Assembly: GCF_001598255.1 (NCBI RefSeq)
Contig: NZ_BCYP01000011.1
Coordinates: forward strand, 150,495-214,494
DNA length: 64,000 nucleotides
Direction: 5' to 3'
From: Mitsuaria chitosanitabida ATCC BAA-476 = NBRC 102408
Lineage (GTDB): Bacteria; Pseudomonadota; Gammaproteobacteria; Burkholderiales; Burkholderiaceae_C
The notes beneath the pieces are model-generated. The model saw only the letters and a program-made list of their open reading frames with translations. It ran no database searches and was not told where the DNA came from. Position 1 is the first letter of the stretch; every line of letters begins with the position of its first letter. The translations under genes and the position numbers were made by a program. This document shows, in pieces, positions 8,171 to 18,604 of the stretch.

Positions 8171-9433
8171 ATGAACATGCAACGCGCCTCTTCGACAGAC
8201 GGTCACCTTCCGACCGACGGCCTGGACCATCCAGGCCGTTTCGCGTTGCAGCCCTCGATCGCCGGCACGGATCCGGCGGCCGGCGGGCACGACGCGCATG
8301 CGGCGCGTGATGCGCATGAGCCCCGGCGCTCGCATGATGGCCACGAGTTGGCCGATGGACACGAGGCTTCCGCCGGACATGACGGGTTCGATGGCCATGA
8401 GGGCCGCGATGGTCATGAACCGCTTGAAGGGGACGAGACGCGCGCCGACGGATCGGCCGGCGACGGCGAGCCCGCGAGCGACCCCGACGAGGATGACGAG
8501 GCCCGCGCCCTGCGCGGCGAAGGCGCCGCCGGCGCGCGCAACGGCCGCGCCAGCAAGGGGGATCTCGGTCCCGCCGATGGCGACGCGACCAATGCGCTGC
8601 AAGCGTATCTGCGCGACATTCGGCGCACGCCGCTGCTGACGCCGCAGGAAGAGTTCGACACCGCCGTGAAGGCGAGGGCGGGCGACTTCGACGCTCGCCA
8701 GGCCATGATCGAGCACAACCTGCGCCTGGTCGTGAGCATCGCCAAGAACTATCTGGGCCGCGGTCTGCCGATGAGCGATCTCATCGAGGAGGGCAATCTC
8801 GGCCTGATGCACGCGATCGGCAAGTTCGAGCCCGAACGCGGCTTCCGTTTTTCCACCTACGCGAGCTGGTGGATCCGTCAGGCCGTCGAGCGCGCGCTGA
8901 TGCACCAGGCACGGCTGGTCCGCTTGCCGGTGCACATCGTGCGCGAACTGAATCAGGTGCTGAAGGCGCGCCGCGCGCTGGAGGCTGTTGCCGCGGAGCG
9001 GGGTGGCGAGGGCGTCGTGCGGGCCGAGGACGTCGCCCAGGCGCTGGGGCGGCCGGTCGACGAGATCGCCGAGCTGCTGGCCTATGCGGAGTTGCCCAGT
9101 TCGCTGGATTCGCCCGTCGACCGCAACGGCGAGGGCGGCGAATCGATGCTGGACCTGGTCGCCGACGAGACGGCCATCGACCCGGCGGGATTGCGGCTCA
9201 GCCACGAGCTGGAAGACTTGCTGAAGACAGGGCTGGCCTCGCTCAGCGATCGCGAGCGCGAGGTGCTCGCGGGGCGCTACGGGCTCGCGGACCGCGAGCC
9301 GGAGACGCTGGACATCCTGGCCGTGAGGCTCGGGTTGACGCGGGAGCGCATTCGGCAGATCCAGATCGAGGCGCTGGCCAAGCTCAAGCGCAACATGATG
9401 CGGCAAGGCATCTCGCGCGATTCGATCTTCTGA
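8171..9433 (+). CDS. rpoS: RNA polymerase sigma factor RpoS with a long His-rich N-terminal extension
   Basis: The stationary-phase and general stress sigma factor, 420 residues against about 330 in E. coli. Region 1.2 begins near residue 138 ([16 protein letters not shown]). Region 2 carries [20 protein letters not shown] and [17 protein letters not shown]. Region 4 ends with the [22 protein letters not shown]. Residues 40-82 hold nine His, spaced mostly every six residues in DGHE-like units, followed by an acidic stretch. The start at 8171 has a good ribosome site (GGAGG) ten bases upstream, so the extension is probably translated. The nlpD-rpoS order supports RpoS rather than RpoD or RpoH. 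Confidence 0.94.
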   Translation: MNMQRASSTDGHLPTDGLDHPGRFALQPSIAGTDPAAGGHDAHAARDAHEPRRSHDGHELADGHEASAGHDGFDGHEGRDGHEPLEGDETRADGSAGDGEPASDPDEDDEARALRGEGAAGARNGRASKGDLGPADGDATNALQAYLRDIRRTPLLTPQEEFDTAVKARAGDFDARQAMIEHNLRLVVSIAKNYLGRGLPMSDLIEEGNLGLMHAIGKFEPERGFRFSTYASWWIRQAVERALMHQARLVRLPVHIVRELNQVLKARRALEAVAAERGGEGVVRAEDVAQALGRPVDEIAELLAYAELPSSLDSPVDRNGEGGESMLDLVADETAIDPAGLRLSHELEDLLKTGLASLSDREREVLAGRYGLADREPETLDILAVRLGLTRERIRQIQIEALAKLKRNMMRQGISRDSIF

Positions 9434-9456
9434 GGGAGTGCCCCATCGCGCGCTGG

Positions 9457-9462
9457 GATAAT
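9457..9462 (+). promoter_or_regulatory. -10-like hexamer immediately upstream of rlmD
   Basis: GATAAT lies 8 bases before ATG 9471, placing a transcription start at about 9469-9471 and predicting a leaderless message. No strong -35 is visible. Confidence 0.5.
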
Positions 9463-9470
9463 GCGCGCCC

Positions 9471-10835
9471 ATGACTGATGTATCGGAATGGCTGAAGGTC
9501 GAATCGCTGGACCTGGAAGCGCAGGGCGTCGCCCATAACAGCGAAGGCAAGGTCGTCTTCATCGAGGGCGCCTTGCCCGGCGAGGAAGTGCAGGTCGCCG
9601 TCGGCCGCAAGAAGAACAACTGGGAGCAGGCCGCGTTGGTGGCCATGCGCCGCGAGAGCTCGCAACGCGTGCGGCCGGTGTGTCCGCATTTCGGCCTCCA
9701 TGCCGGCGCCTGCGGGGGCTGCAAGATGCAGCATCTCCACCCGGCGGCCCAGGTGGCGGTCAAGCAGCGTGTGCTGGAAGACAACCTGTGGCACCTCGGC
9801 AAGGTCAAGCCCGAGCAGTTGCTTCGTCCGATCGAGGGTCCCGCGACCGGTTATCGCTATCGCGCGCGCCTGTCGGTGCGCTACGTGCCGAAGAAGGGGC
9901 ATGTGCTGGTGGGCTTCCACGAGCGCAAGAGTCGCTACATCGCCGACATGCAGGTCTGCAAGGTGCTGCCCGAGCAGGTGAGCGCGATGCTGATGCCGCT
10001 GCGCGAGCTGATCGGCGCGATGGACGCGCGCGATCGGCTGCCGCAGATCGAGCTCGCCATCGGCAACAACGACGGCCAGGAAGTGATCGCGCTGGTGCTG
10101 CGGCATCTGGAGCCGCTGAGCGCCGGTGACGTCGACAAGCTGCGCGCCTTCGCCGCCGAGCGCGGTGTGCAATGGTGGCTGCAACCCAAGGGGCCGGAGA
10201 CGGTGCATCTGCTCGATGCCGACGGTCCGGAGCTGGCCTACACGCTGCCGGAATTCGGCGTCGTGATGCCCTTCAAGCCGACCGACTTCACGCAGGTCAA
10301 TCACCACATCAACACGGTTCTTGTCGGCCGCGCGCTGCGTCTGCTGGCTGTGCAGCCGGGCGAGCGCGTCATCGACTGGTTCTGCGGTCTGGGCAACTTC
10401 ACGCTGCCGCTGGCGACGCAGGCCCGCGAGGTGCTGGGCATCGAGGGCAGCGAGGCGCTGGTGCAGCGGTCGCGAGAGAACGCGGCGCGCAACCAGCTCG
10501 ATCACAAGGCGTCCTTCGTCGCGCGCAACCTGTTCGAGATGACGCCGCAGCTGCTGGCCGCCGACGGCGAGTCGGATCGCTGGCTGGTCGACCCGCCGCG
10601 CGAGGGCGCGTTCGCGCTGGCCAAGGCGCTGGCGGACCTGGTGCAAGATCCGTCGTTGGCGCCGGGCTGGACGCCACCCAAGCGCATCGTCTACGTGTCC
10701 TGCAACCCGGCCACGCTGGCGCGCGACGCGGGCCTGCTGGTCAACGTGGCGGGCTACCGCTGCACGAACGCGGGCGCGGTCAACATGTTCCCGCACACGG
10801 CCCACGTCGAGAGCATCGCGGTGTTCGAGCGCTGA
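9471..10835 (+). CDS. rlmD: 23S rRNA (uracil-1939-C5)-methyltransferase RlmD
   Basis: Uses SAM to methylate U1939 of 23S rRNA. The 454-residue protein has an N-terminal TRAM-like domain (residues 1-65) and the iron-sulfur cysteines, with [10 protein letters not shown] near residue 80. The RNA methyltransferase core has [16 protein letters not shown] (SAM binding), DPPREGA and the catalytic-Cys loop [12 protein letters not shown]. It is a single plus-strand gene ending before a strong stem-loop shared with a convergent gene. Confidence 0.95.
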   Translation: MTDVSEWLKVESLDLEAQGVAHNSEGKVVFIEGALPGEEVQVAVGRKKNNWEQAALVAMRRESSQRVRPVCPHFGLHAGACGGCKMQHLHPAAQVAVKQRVLEDNLWHLGKVKPEQLLRPIEGPATGYRYRARLSVRYVPKKGHVLVGFHERKSRYIADMQVCKVLPEQVSAMLMPLRELIGAMDARDRLPQIELAIGNNDGQEVIALVLRHLEPLSAGDVDKLRAFAAERGVQWWLQPKGPETVHLLDADGPELAYTLPEFGVVMPFKPTDFTQVNHHINTVLVGRALRLLAVQPGERVIDWFCGLGNFTLPLATQAREVLGIEGSEALVQRSRENAARNQLDHKASFVARNLFEMTPQLLAADGESDRWLVDPPREGAFALAKALADLVQDPSLAPGWTPPKRIVYVSCNPATLARDAGLLVNVAGYRCTNAGAVNMFPHTAHVESIAVFER

Positions 10836-10876
10836 GGCAGAGGCTCGAGGGCGCGACGGCGCTCGGCCAGCAAAGC

Positions 10877-10903
10877 AGAAAGGGGTCCGACGGACCCCTT
10901 TCT
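10877..10903. terminator. Bidirectional stem-loop between rlmD and the BI-1 family gene
   Basis: A perfect 12-bp stem, AGAAAGGGGTCC with GGACCCCTTTCT, around a 3-base loop between convergent genes. The T runs lie within the stem and are short on both sides, so termination is probable rather than certain. Confidence 0.75.
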
Positions 10904-10954
10904 CGTTGGCGCCGACCTCGTGGCCGAGGTGGCGCGAAGGTGGCTGTCGCCGGA

Positions 10955-11656
10955 TTACTCGCGGTCGCCGCCGAAGATGCCCAGCAGCTGCAGCAGCGCG
11001 GTGAACACGTTGTACAGGTCCAGGTAGATGTTCAGCGTGGCGCTGATGTAGTTGGTCTCGCCGCCATCGACGATGCGCTTGACGTCCACCAGCAGGAAGG
11101 CCGAGAAGATGCCCAGCACGGCCACCAGCAGCGCCAGATGCACGCCGGTGGACTGCAGGAACACGTTGGCGATGCCGGCGATCATCGCGATCACGGCGCC
11201 CACGAACAGGAACTTCTGCAGGCCCGACAGGTCGCGCTTGACGACGGTGGCCAGCGTGGCCATCGCGAAGAAGATCGCCGCGGTGCCCCCGCCGGCCATC
11301 ATGATCAGCGAGCCGCCGTTCTTGAAGCCCAGCGTCCAGGCCAGCAGGCGCGACAGCATCAGGCCCATGAAGAACGTGAAGCCCAGCAGCGCGAACACGC
11401 CGGCCGACGAGTTCTTGGTCTTCTCGATCAGGAACATCAGGCCGAAGGCGCCGGCGAAGAACACGATCATCGACAGGCCCGGGCCCATCGTGGCGAAGAT
11501 GCCGGTGGCGACGCCGATCCAGGCGCCCAGCACCGTGGGGATCAGCGACAGCGCCAGCAGCGCGTACGTGTTGCGCAGGACGCGCTGGCGGTCCGCGGCC
11601 AGCGACGAGCCGTAGCCGAAGTCGCCGGTTTGAGGTTGGTAGCTCTGGTTGCTCAT
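10955..11656 (-). CDS. Bax inhibitor-1/YccA family membrane protein
   Basis: A 233-residue inner-membrane protein with seven hydrophobic segments beginning around residue 30 (LRNTYALLALSLIPTVLGAW) and a short charged C-terminus ending FGGDRE. In E. coli the relative YccA associates with and modulates FtsH; others act as pH-sensitive calcium leak channels. ATG 11656 (MSNQSYQPQ) is preferred; a Met five codons earlier is possible. The gene is monocistronic and converges on rlmD. ftsH is also in this window, but not adjacent. Confidence 0.9.
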   Translation of the reverse strand: MSNQSYQPQTGDFGYGSSLAADRQRVLRNTYALLALSLIPTVLGAWIGVATGIFATMGPGLSMIVFFAGAFGLMFLIEKTKNSSAGVFALLGFTFFMGLMLSRLLAWTLGFKNGGSLIMMAGGGTAAIFFAMATLATVVKRDLSGLQKFLFVGAVIAMIAGIANVFLQSTGVHLALLVAVLGIFSAFLLVDVKRIVDGGETNYISATLNIYLDLYNVFTALLQLLGIFGGDRE

Positions 11657-11774
11657 GTGCGTGCGCCCCATGAAAAAAGTGTTGCGACCATTGTAGGCGG
11701 CGACCTTAAGGCTTCGTTAAAGTCGGCGGCCAAGAAGCCCATCACTTTCTTCACCCGGAACACGAGGAGCCCCC

Positions 11775-12176
11775 ATGAAGCAGAAGCCTTACCTGAGCCT
11801 GGACGAGGTCAAGCGCATCGCCGCCGCCGCGGAAGCCGAGGCGCTCAAGAACAACTGGCCGGTGACCATCGCCATCGTCGATGACGGCGGCCATCTGCTG
11901 TGGTTGCAGCGTCTGGACAATGCCGCGGCGACGTCCGCCGTGATCGCCCCCGCCAAGGCCAAGACGGCCGCGATGGGTCGTCGCGATTCCAAGGTCTACG
12001 AGGACATCGTCAACAACGGCCGCAACGCCTTCCTGAGCGTGCCGCTGGAAGGGATGCTCGAGGGTGGCGTGCCGGTGATGGTCGACGGCTTCTGCATCGG
12101 TGCGGTGGGCGTCAGCGGCGTGAAGTCCAACGAGGACGCGCAGATCGCCAAGGCAGGCATCGCCGCGCTGGGCTGA
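11775..12176 (+). CDS. GlcG/HbpS family heme-binding-like protein
   Basis: A 133-residue single-domain protein of the GlcG/HbpS (DUF336) family. Recognisable parts are ALKNNWPVTIAIVDDGGHLL at about 25-45, the AKAKTAA helix and the GVPVMVDGFCIGAVGVSG strand-turn near the C-terminus. Family members include a Streptomyces heme-binding redox sensor protein and GlcG of glycolate loci, but most have no defined role. It has an AGGAG ribosome site and no obvious operon partner. Confidence 0.88.
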   Translation: MKQKPYLSLDEVKRIAAAAEAEALKNNWPVTIAIVDDGGHLLWLQRLDNAAATSAVIAPAKAKTAAMGRRDSKVYEDIVNNGRNAFLSVPLEGMLEGGVPVMVDGFCIGAVGVSGVKSNEDAQIAKAGIAALG

Positions 12177-12550
12177 TCCCTGGCTTCTTCGCGCCGAGAT
12201 CGGTTCGCCGCGTCGGCTGATCTCGGCCGATTCCCCCGTCGCCATCGGGGTTCACGAGGATCGCGCGCGGCGCGACCTCGCGGCTGGCGGCCGGCTTTCA
12301 CGTGTCGACGTGATGACCTGTTTGCGCAAATCTTCTCGGTAGATACCCTGGCGGGTTATACTTTGCAGGTTTACCCGCAACCTACCGCGCCCCGCACACT
12401 TCATCCCCGAACGCATCGGATCCCCACGGGATCCACTCCTTCACAGGAGTCCTGAGCGCACCCGCACGCCGAGTCGTCCAAGGCGTGCGCGCGATGCGCG
12501 TCGGAGACCCCGAAGCAGAGCTGGGCGCGCGCACAACAACGGAGTTTCCC
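12177..12550 (+). promoter_or_regulatory. 374-base leader and promoter region of carA
   Basis: No gene is supported here. It holds an 8-bp stem with a 17-base loop at 12194-12226 (CCGAGATC/GATCTCGG), probably the end of the GlcG-family transcript. A TATACT -10-like hexamer is at 12357-12362, inside an inverted repeat GCGGGT...ACCCGC (12351-12378), a plausible operator over the promoter. A hairpin ACTCCT-TCAC-AGGAGT is at 12435-12450. The carA ribosome site GGAG is at 12541. No ArgR-like or PurR-like box was convincing by eye. Confidence 0.45.
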
Positions 12551-13711
12551 GTGCTGCCCGATCTGCTTTCCGCTCCTCCCGCGATTCTTGCCCTGGCAGA
12601 CGGCACGGTCTTCAAGGGTTCGTCGCTCGCCGCGAGCGGCCGAACCGTCGGTGAAGTGGTGTTCAACACCTCGCTCACCGGCTACCAAGAAATCCTCACC
12701 GACCCGAGCTACTGCCGCCAGATCGTCACCCTGACGTATCCGCACATCGGCAACTACGGCGTCAACGATGAGGACGTCGAGGCGTCGAAGATCCATGCCG
12801 CTGGCCTGATCATCAAGGAGGCGCCGGTCCTCGACTCGAACTTCCGCAAGAACCGCACGCTGCGCCAGTACCTGCGCGACGAAGGCACGGTCGCGATCGC
12901 GGACATCGACACGCGCCGCCTGACGCGCGTGCTGCGCGAGAAGGGTGCCCAGAACGGCTGCATCCTGGCGCTGGACGCCGGTGAGCAGATCACGCAGGCC
13001 CACATCGACGAGGCGATCGCCCTGGCCAAGGGCGCGCCCAGCATGGCCGGCCTGGATTTGGCCAAGGTCGTCAGCCGCGCCGAGCGCGAGACCTGGACCG
13101 AGACCGAGTGGACGCTCGGCCAAGGCTACGGCGACCAGACCGCCCCGAAATTCCACGTCGTCGCCTACGACTTCGGCGTGAAGAGCAACATCCTGCGCAT
13201 GCTGGCCTCGCGCGGCTGCAAGATCACGGTCGTGCCGGCGCAGACGCCCGCGTCGGAGGTCTTCGACCTCGAGCCGGACGGCGTCTTCCTGTCCAACGGC
13301 CCCGGCGATCCGGAGCCCTGCGACTACGCCATCAAGGCGACCGCGCAGCTGATCGAGGCGGGCATCCCCACCTTCGGCATCTGCCTGGGTCACCAGATCA
13401 TGGCGCTGGCCTCCGGCGCCAAGACCTTCAAGATGAAGTTCGGCCATCACGGCGCGAACCACCCGGTGAAGGATCTGGACAACGGCCGCGTCAGCATCAC
13501 CAGCCAGAACCACGGCTTCGCGGTCGATCCCGACACGCTGCCCGCCAACCTGCGCCCGACGCACGTCAGCCTGTTCGACGGCACGCTGCAGGGCCTGGCC
13601 CGCACCGACAAGCCGGCCTTCTGCTTCCAGGGTCACCCGGAAGCGAGCCCCGGCCCGCACGACATTTCGTATCTGTTCGACCGCTTCATCGGTCTGATGT
13701 CCAAGGCCTGA
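12551..13711 (+). CDS. carA: Carbamoyl-phosphate synthase small (glutaminase) subunit
   Basis: Hydrolyses glutamine and passes ammonia to CarB for carbamoyl phosphate, feeding arginine and pyrimidine synthesis. The 386-residue product has the N-terminal small-subunit domain ([28 protein letters not shown]) and a C-terminal class I amidotransferase domain with the nucleophile Cys in [13 protein letters not shown] and the catalytic His in [13 protein letters not shown] chose GTG 12551, 6 bases after GGAG; the frame is open 22 codons upstream but unconserved. carB follows after 18 bases. Confidence 0.96.
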   Translation: MLPDLLSAPPAILALADGTVFKGSSLAASGRTVGEVVFNTSLTGYQEILTDPSYCRQIVTLTYPHIGNYGVNDEDVEASKIHAAGLIIKEAPVLDSNFRKNRTLRQYLRDEGTVAIADIDTRRLTRVLREKGAQNGCILALDAGEQITQAHIDEAIALAKGAPSMAGLDLAKVVSRAERETWTETEWTLGQGYGDQTAPKFHVVAYDFGVKSNILRMLASRGCKITVVPAQTPASEVFDLEPDGVFLSNGPGDPEPCDYAIKATAQLIEAGIPTFGICLGHQIMALASGAKTFKMKFGHHGANHPVKDLDNGRVSITSQNHGFAVDPDTLPANLRPTHVSLFDGTLQGLARTDKPAFCFQGHPEASPGPHDISYLFDRFIGLMSKA

Positions 13712-13729
13712 TGAAGGGGGAGACGAGTT

Positions 13730-16700
13730 ATGCCCAAGCGTTCTGATATCAAAAGCATCCTCATCATCGGCGCCGGCCCGATCATCATCGGCCAGGCCTG
13801 CGAGTTCGACTATTCGGGCGCCCAGGCCTGCAAGGCGCTGCGCGAGGAGGGCTACAAGGTCATCCTGGTGAACAGCAACCCGGCGACCATCATGACGGAC
13901 CCGGACACCGCGGACGTCACCTACATCGAGCCCATCACCTGGCAGGTGGTCGAGAAGATCATCGCCAAGGAACGTCCCGACGCGATCCTGCCGACCATGG
14001 GTGGCCAGACCGCGCTGAACTGCGCGCTGGACCTGCACAAGCACGGCGTGCTGGACAAGTACAAGGTCGAGATGATCGGCGCCAACGAGCACGCGATCGA
14101 GAAGGCCGAGGACCGTCTGAAGTTCAAGGACGCGATGACCAAGATCGGACTGGGCTCGGCCCGGTCCGGCATCGCGCATTCGCTGGAAGAGGCCTGGGGT
14201 GTGCAGAAGCGCATCCACGCGGACATCGGCGGCAGCGGCTTCCCGATGGTGATCCGCCCCAGCTTCACGCTGGGCGGTACCGGCGGCGGCATCGCCTACA
14301 ACCCGGAAGAGTTCGAGGAGATCTGCAAGCGCGGCCTCGACCTGTCCCCGACCAATGAGCTGCTCATCGAGGAGTCGCTGATCGGCTGGAAGGAATACGA
14401 GATGGAAGTGGTCCGCGACAAGGCGGACAACTGCATCATCGTGTGCTCGATCGAGAACCTGGACCCGATGGGCATCCACACCGGCGACTCGATCACCGTG
14501 GCTCCGGCGCAGACGCTGACCGACAAGGAGTACCAGCTGCTGCGCAACGCCTCGATCGCGATCCTGCGCGAAATCGGCGTGGACACCGGCGGCTCCAACG
14601 TGCAGTTCTCGATCAATCCGGTCGATGGCCGCATGGTCGTCATCGAGATGAACCCGCGCGTGTCGCGTTCGTCGGCGCTGGCTTCCAAGGCCACCGGCTT
14701 CCCGATCGCCAAGATCGCCGCGAAGCTGGCTGTCGGCTACACGCTGGACGAGCTCAAGAACGACATCACCGGCGGCATCACCCCGGCCTCGTTCGAGCCC
14801 AGCATCGACTACGTCGTGACGAAGATCCCCCGCTTCGCCTTCGAGAAGTTCCCGATGGCCGACTCGCGTCTGACGACGCAGATGAAGTCCGTCGGCGAAG
14901 TGATGGCCATGGGCCGCAACTTCCAGGAGTCCTTCCAGAAGGCGCTGCGCGGCCTGGAGACCGGCATCGACGGTCTGTCCGAGGTCAGCACCGACCGCGA
15001 GGAGATCGTGCAGGAAATCGGCGAGCCCGGCCCGTCGCGCATCCTGTTCCTGGGCGACGCCTTCCGCATCGGCATGACGCTGGACGAGGTCTTCGAGGAA
15101 ACCAAGATCGATCCGTGGTTCCTGGCCCAGATCGAGCAGCTGATCAAGATCGAGCAGAGCCTGAAGGGTCGCGAGCTGGCGGGCCTGTCGGTCGACGAGC
15201 TGCGCCTGCTGAAGAAGAAGGGCTTCTCGGACAAGCGCCTGGCCAAGCTGCTGGGCACGAACCAGCACGAGGTCCGCAAGACCCGTCATGCACTGAACGT
15301 GCGCCCGGTCTACAAGCGCGTCGACACCTGCGCCGCGGAGTTCGCGACGCAGACGGCCTACATGTACTCCACGTACGACGAGGAGTGCGAGGCCAATCCG
15401 ACCGACAAGAAGAAGATCATGGTGCTGGGCGGCGGCCCGAACCGGATCGGTCAGGGCATCGAGTTCGACTACTGCTGCGTCCATGCGGCCCTCGCGATGC
15501 GCGAGGACGGCTACGAGACCATCATGGTCAACTGCAATCCCGAGACGGTCTCGACCGACTACGACACCTCGGACCGCCTTTACTTCGAGCCGGTGACGCT
15601 CGAGGACGTACTGGAGATCGTGGCCAAGGAAAAGCCGGTCGGCGTGATCGTGCAGTACGGCGGCCAGACCCCGTTGAAGCTGGCGCTGGACCTGGAAGCC
15701 AACGGCGTGCCCATCATCGGCACGACCCCGGATTCCATCGACATCGCCGAGGACCGCGAGCGCTTCCAGAAACTGCTGCATGAGCTGGGTCTGCGTCAGC
15801 CGCCCAACCGCACCGCGCGCAACGAAGACCAGGCCGTCGCGCTGGCCAACGAGATCGGCTACCCGCTGGTCGTGCGCCCCAGCTACGTGCTGGGCGGTCG
15901 CGCGATGGAGATCGTCCACGGCGACAAGGACCTGGAGCGCTACATGCGCGAGGCCGTGCGCGTCAGCGAGAAGTCGCCGGTGTTGCTGGACCGCTTCCTG
16001 GAGGACGCGGTCGAGGTCGACGTCGACTGCATCTGCGACGGCGAGGACACCATGATGGGCGGCATCATGGAGCACATCGAGGCGGCGGGTATCCACTCGG
16101 GCGACTCGGCCTGCTCGCTGCCCCCGTACACGCTGTCCAAGGAGCTGCAGGACGAACTGCGCCGTCAGACCGCGGCCATGGCCAAGGCGCTGAAGGTCGT
16201 GGGCCTGATGAACGTGCAGTTCGCGATCCAGGGCGACGTGACCAAGGGCCTGGCCGAGAACACGGTCTACGTGCTCGAAGTCAACCCGCGTGCCTCGCGC
16301 ACCGTGCCCTTCGTGTCGAAGGCGACCAGCCAGCCGCTGGCCAAGATCGCCGCGCGCTGCATGGCGGGCGTCAAGCTCAAGGACCAGAAGGCCGCGGGCG
16401 GCAAGCCCCCGGTCGAGATCCAGCCCCCGTACTACAGCGTCAAGGAAGCCGTCTTCCCGTTCAACAAGTTCCCTGGCGTGGACCCGATCCTCAGCCCGGA
16501 AATGCGTTCGACCGGTGAAGTCATGGGCGCCGGCCGGACCTTCGGCGAAGCGATGCTCAAGAGCCAGCTGGGTGCGGGCTCGCGCCTGCCGCGTCAGGGC
16601 AACGTGCTGATCACGGTCAAGAACAACGACAAGGACCGCGCGGTGGTGCTGGCCCGCGACCTGGTGGCGCTGGGCTTCGGCGTCGTCGCGACCAAGGGCA

Positions 16701-16996
16701 CCGCGGCCGCGATCGAAGCGGCCGGCGTGCCGGTGCGCGTCGTCAACAAGGTCAAGGACGGCCGTCCGCACATCGTCGACATGATCAAGGGTGGTGACAT
16801 CCAGCTGGTCTTCACGACGGTGGACGAGACCCGCGCCGCGATCGCCGACAGCCGTCACATCCGTCAGGCCGCGCTGGCCAACCGGGTCACGTACTACACG
16901 ACCATGGCGGGCTGCGAAGCGGCCGTCGAGGGCATGAAGCACAAGGACGGTCTACTGGTGCAATCGCTGCAAGAGCTGCACGCCGAACTGCATTAA
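13730..16996 (+). CDS. carB: Carbamoyl-phosphate synthase large subunit
   Basis: Makes carbamoyl phosphate from bicarbonate, ammonia and two ATP. At 1088 residues it is close to the 1073 of E. coli. Two homologous ATP-grasp halves are evident, each opening with a dinucleotide-like loop ([20 protein letters not shown] near residue 12 and [20 protein letters not shown] near 565). The C-terminal MGS-like allosteric domain occupies about the last 140 residues ([20 protein letters not shown]). It is cotranscribed with carA. Confidence 0.97.
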   Translation: MPKRSDIKSILIIGAGPIIIGQACEFDYSGAQACKALREEGYKVILVNSNPATIMTDPDTADVTYIEPITWQVVEKIIAKERPDAILPTMGGQTALNCALDLHKHGVLDKYKVEMIGANEHAIEKAEDRLKFKDAMTKIGLGSARSGIAHSLEEAWGVQKRIHADIGGSGFPMVIRPSFTLGGTGGGIAYNPEEFEEICKRGLDLSPTNELLIEESLIGWKEYEMEVVRDKADNCIIVCSIENLDPMGIHTGDSITVAPAQTLTDKEYQLLRNASIAILREIGVDTGGSNVQFSINPVDGRMVVIEMNPRVSRSSALASKATGFPIAKIAAKLAVGYTLDELKNDITGGITPASFEPSIDYVVTKIPRFAFEKFPMADSRLTTQMKSVGEVMAMGRNFQESFQKALRGLETGIDGLSEVSTDREEIVQEIGEPGPSRILFLGDAFRIGMTLDEVFEETKIDPWFLAQIEQLIKIEQSLKGRELAGLSVDELRLLKKKGFSDKRLAKLLGTNQHEVRKTRHALNVRPVYKRVDTCAAEFATQTAYMYSTYDEECEANPTDKKKIMVLGGGPNRIGQGIEFDYCCVHAALAMREDGYETIMVNCNPETVSTDYDTSDRLYFEPVTLEDVLEIVAKEKPVGVIVQYGGQTPLKLALDLEANGVPIIGTTPDSIDIAEDRERFQKLLHELGLRQPPNRTARNEDQAVALANEIGYPLVVRPSYVLGGRAMEIVHGDKDLERYMREAVRVSEKSPVLLDRFLEDAVEVDVDCICDGEDTMMGGIMEHIEAAGIHSGDSACSLPPYTLSKELQDELRRQTAAMAKALKVVGLMNVQFAIQGDVTKGLAENTVYVLEVNPRASRTVPFVSKATSQPLAKIAARCMAGVKLKDQKAAGGKPPVEIQPPYYSVKEAVFPFNKFPGVDPILSPEMRSTGEVMGAGRTFGEAMLKSQLGAGSRLPRQGNVLITVKNNDKDRAVVLARDLVALGFGVVATKGTAAAIEAAGVPVRVVNKVKDGRPHIVDMIKGGDIQLVFTTVDETRAAIADSRHIRQAALANRVTYYTTMAGCEAAVEGMKHKDGLLVQSLQELHAELH

Positions 16997-17011
16997 ACTG
17001 CCCCATCCATT

Positions 17012-17065
17012 CCGCCGCCGCCTGCTCAGGCCCCCTGAGCGGCTGCGGCGGTTTGTTTTGTTTTT
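17012..17065 (+). terminator. Strong intrinsic terminator between carB and greA
   Basis: CCGCCGC (17012-17018) pairs with GCGGCGG (17045-17051), and an inner stem GCTCAGG/CCTGAGC closes on a 3-base loop. TTTGTTTTGTTTTT follows. It ends only 15 bases before the greA start, so it can also act on any transcript entering greA. Confidence 0.9.
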
Positions 17066-17080
17066 CAAGGTTCTAGAGAC

Positions 17081-17557
17081 ATGGCCACGATCCCATTGAC
17101 CAAGCGCGGTGCTGAGAAGCTCAAGGAAGAACTGCATCGACTGAAGACGGTCGAACGTCATGCCGTGATCAACGCCATCTCCGAGGCGCGCGCCCAGGGC
17201 GACCTGTCCGAGAACGCCGAGTACGAGGCCGCCAAGGACAAGCAGGGCTTCATCGAAGGCCGCATCCTCGAGATCGAGGGCAAGCTGGCCGCGGCGCAGG
17301 TGATCGACCCGTCGTCCGTGGATGCGGGTGGCAAGGTGGTGTTCGGTACCACCGTCGACCTGGAAGAGGAAGAGTCCGGCAACGAGGTCACGTACCAGAT
17401 CGTCGGCGACGACGAGGCCGACCTCAAGCAGGGTCTGATCTCGATCAGCTCCCCGATCGCGCGTGCGCTGATCGGCAAGGAAGCCGGCGACGTCGCCGAG
17501 GTGCAAGCCCCTGGTGGCATCAAGCGCTACGAGATCGTCGAAGTCCGCTACATCTGA
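17081..17557 (+). CDS. greA: Transcription elongation factor GreA
   Basis: Rescues backtracked RNA polymerase by stimulating transcript cleavage. The 158-residue product matches the family length. The N-terminal coiled coil carries the acidic tip in [16 protein letters not shown] (about residues 38-53), and the C-terminal FKBP-like domain includes [13 protein letters not shown] and [14 protein letters not shown]. It follows carB by 84 bases, most of which is a terminator. A DUF4149 gene starts 13 bases downstream and is probably in the same operon. Confidence 0.97.
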   Translation: MATIPLTKRGAEKLKEELHRLKTVERHAVINAISEARAQGDLSENAEYEAAKDKQGFIEGRILEIEGKLAAAQVIDPSSVDAGGKVVFGTTVDLEEEESGNEVTYQIVGDDEADLKQGLISISSPIARALIGKEAGDVAEVQAPGGIKRYEIVEVRYI

Positions 17558-17570
17558 GGGTTCGACGGCG

Positions 17571-18020
17571 ATGCTGCTGCGCATCCGTGCCCTGCTGGCG
17601 GCCCTCTGGGCCGGCGAGCTGCTGACGGTGGCCCTGCTGGCCGCGCCGAACGCGTTCGCGACGCTGGAGCGCGCGATGGCGGGTCGCTACGTCGGTCGTC
17701 TGTTCGAGCTGGATGCGCGCTTCGCGCTCGCCGCGGGCATCCTGCTGATCCTGATGGAGCGGCGGTTGCATCGCGATGGCGACGTGGGCGGCTCGGCCAT
17801 GAACCTTGGGTTCCTGCTGCCGTTGTTGGCCATCGGCTTCACCGCCGCCAGCTATTACGCGCTCGAGCCGATGATGGAGGTCGCGCGGCAGGGGCAGGGC
17901 AGTTGGACCTTCCTGCAGTTGCACGCCGTCTCGATGGTGTTCTTCGGGCTCCGGATGATCACGGTGCTCGTGCTGGCGTGGCGGGTGATGCCGCGCATCG
18001 CGCCGGCACCCGCTCGCTGA
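17571..18020 (+). CDS. DUF4149 domain-containing membrane protein
   Basis: A 149-residue protein with four predicted membrane segments (LLAALWAGELLTVALLAAP, the FALAAGILLIL stretch, LGFLLPLLAIGFTAASYYA and VSMVFFGLRMITVLVLAW). This layout and its place between greA and yhbY match the DUF4149 family of betaproteobacteria. ATG 17571 follows the greA stop closely. No biochemical role is known to me. Confidence 0.85.
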   Translation: MLLRIRALLAALWAGELLTVALLAAPNAFATLERAMAGRYVGRLFELDARFALAAGILLILMERRLHRDGDVGGSAMNLGFLLPLLAIGFTAASYYALEPMMEVARQGQGSWTFLQLHAVSMVFFGLRMITVLVLAWRVMPRIAPAPAR

Positions 18021-18054
18021 CAGGGGTGCTCGCCGGATCTCGGCGCCCCAATGC

Positions 18055-18078
18055 AAAGACGGCCCGTGGACCGTCTTG
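18055..18078. terminator. Stem-loop between convergent DUF4149 and yhbY genes
   Basis: AAGACGG and CCGTCTT pair, extended inward by CC/GG, between genes that end at 18020 and 18128. The T run is short, so this is a probable bidirectional terminator. Confidence 0.6.
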
Positions 18079-18127
18079 TCGTTGAGGCCCTCGCGAGCCG
18101 TCGGGCGCGCGCGGCCGTCGTCGAAGT

Positions 18128-18604
18128 TCAGCCTTGGCTGGCCTTCTTGACGCTGGTCTGGCGCGGCTTCTTGGCGCGTTTGACCTCGCCGCCTTGCGTG
18201 ACGCGCTGGTTGCCCAGCACGGTGACCTTCTTGATCTGAGGACGGTTGTTGCCGCTCTTGGAGAACTTCACGATCTTCACCGTCTTCGGAGCGGGGCGGG
18301 CGTCTTCCTTGACGGCCTTTTCCTTCTCCGGCATCGGGCGCCACAGCACCAGCAGCTTGCCGATGTGCTGGATGGGGGCGGCGTCGAGCGTGTCCGAGAG
18401 TTGGGCGAGGATCTCTTCGCGGTTCTGGCGATCGTCCGACATCACGCGGACCTTGATCAGGCCATGGGCCTTGAGCGCGGCGTCGACCTCCTTGGTCACG
18501 GCGGCGGTCAGACCATCGGCGCCGATCATCACCACCGGGTCGAGGTGGTGTGCGTCGGCGCGCTTTTCCTTGCGCTGGGCAGGGGTCAATTGAATAGCAG
18601 GCAT
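18128..18604 (-). CDS. yhbY: YhbY family (CRM domain) ribosome assembly RNA-binding protein
   Basis: A 158-residue protein. Residues 1-95 form the CRM/YhbY fold ([20 protein letters not shown], then [20 protein letters not shown]), which associates with pre-50S particles. E. coli YhbY ends near residue 97; here a lysine-rich basic tail of about 55 residues follows ([18 protein letters not shown] at the end), likely extra RNA contact. The start is 18 bases from the start of rlmE on the other strand, the classic yhbY/rlmE divergence next to ftsH. Confidence 0.93.
   Translation of the reverse strand: MPAIQLTPAQRKEKRADAHHLDPVVMIGADGLTAAVTKEVDAALKAHGLIKVRVMSDDRQNREEILAQLSDTLDAAPIQHIGKLLVLWRPMPEKEKAVKEDARPAPKTVKIVKFSKSGNNRPQIKKVTVLGNQRVTQGGEVKRAKKPRQTSVKKASQG

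Noticed and set aside
12401..16942. A 1513-codon open frame antisense to carA-carB
   Set aside because: It lies wholly opposite two clearly conserved genes and has the His/Arg/Ala/Asp-rich composition produced by GC-rich codons read in reverse. No family motif is seen.
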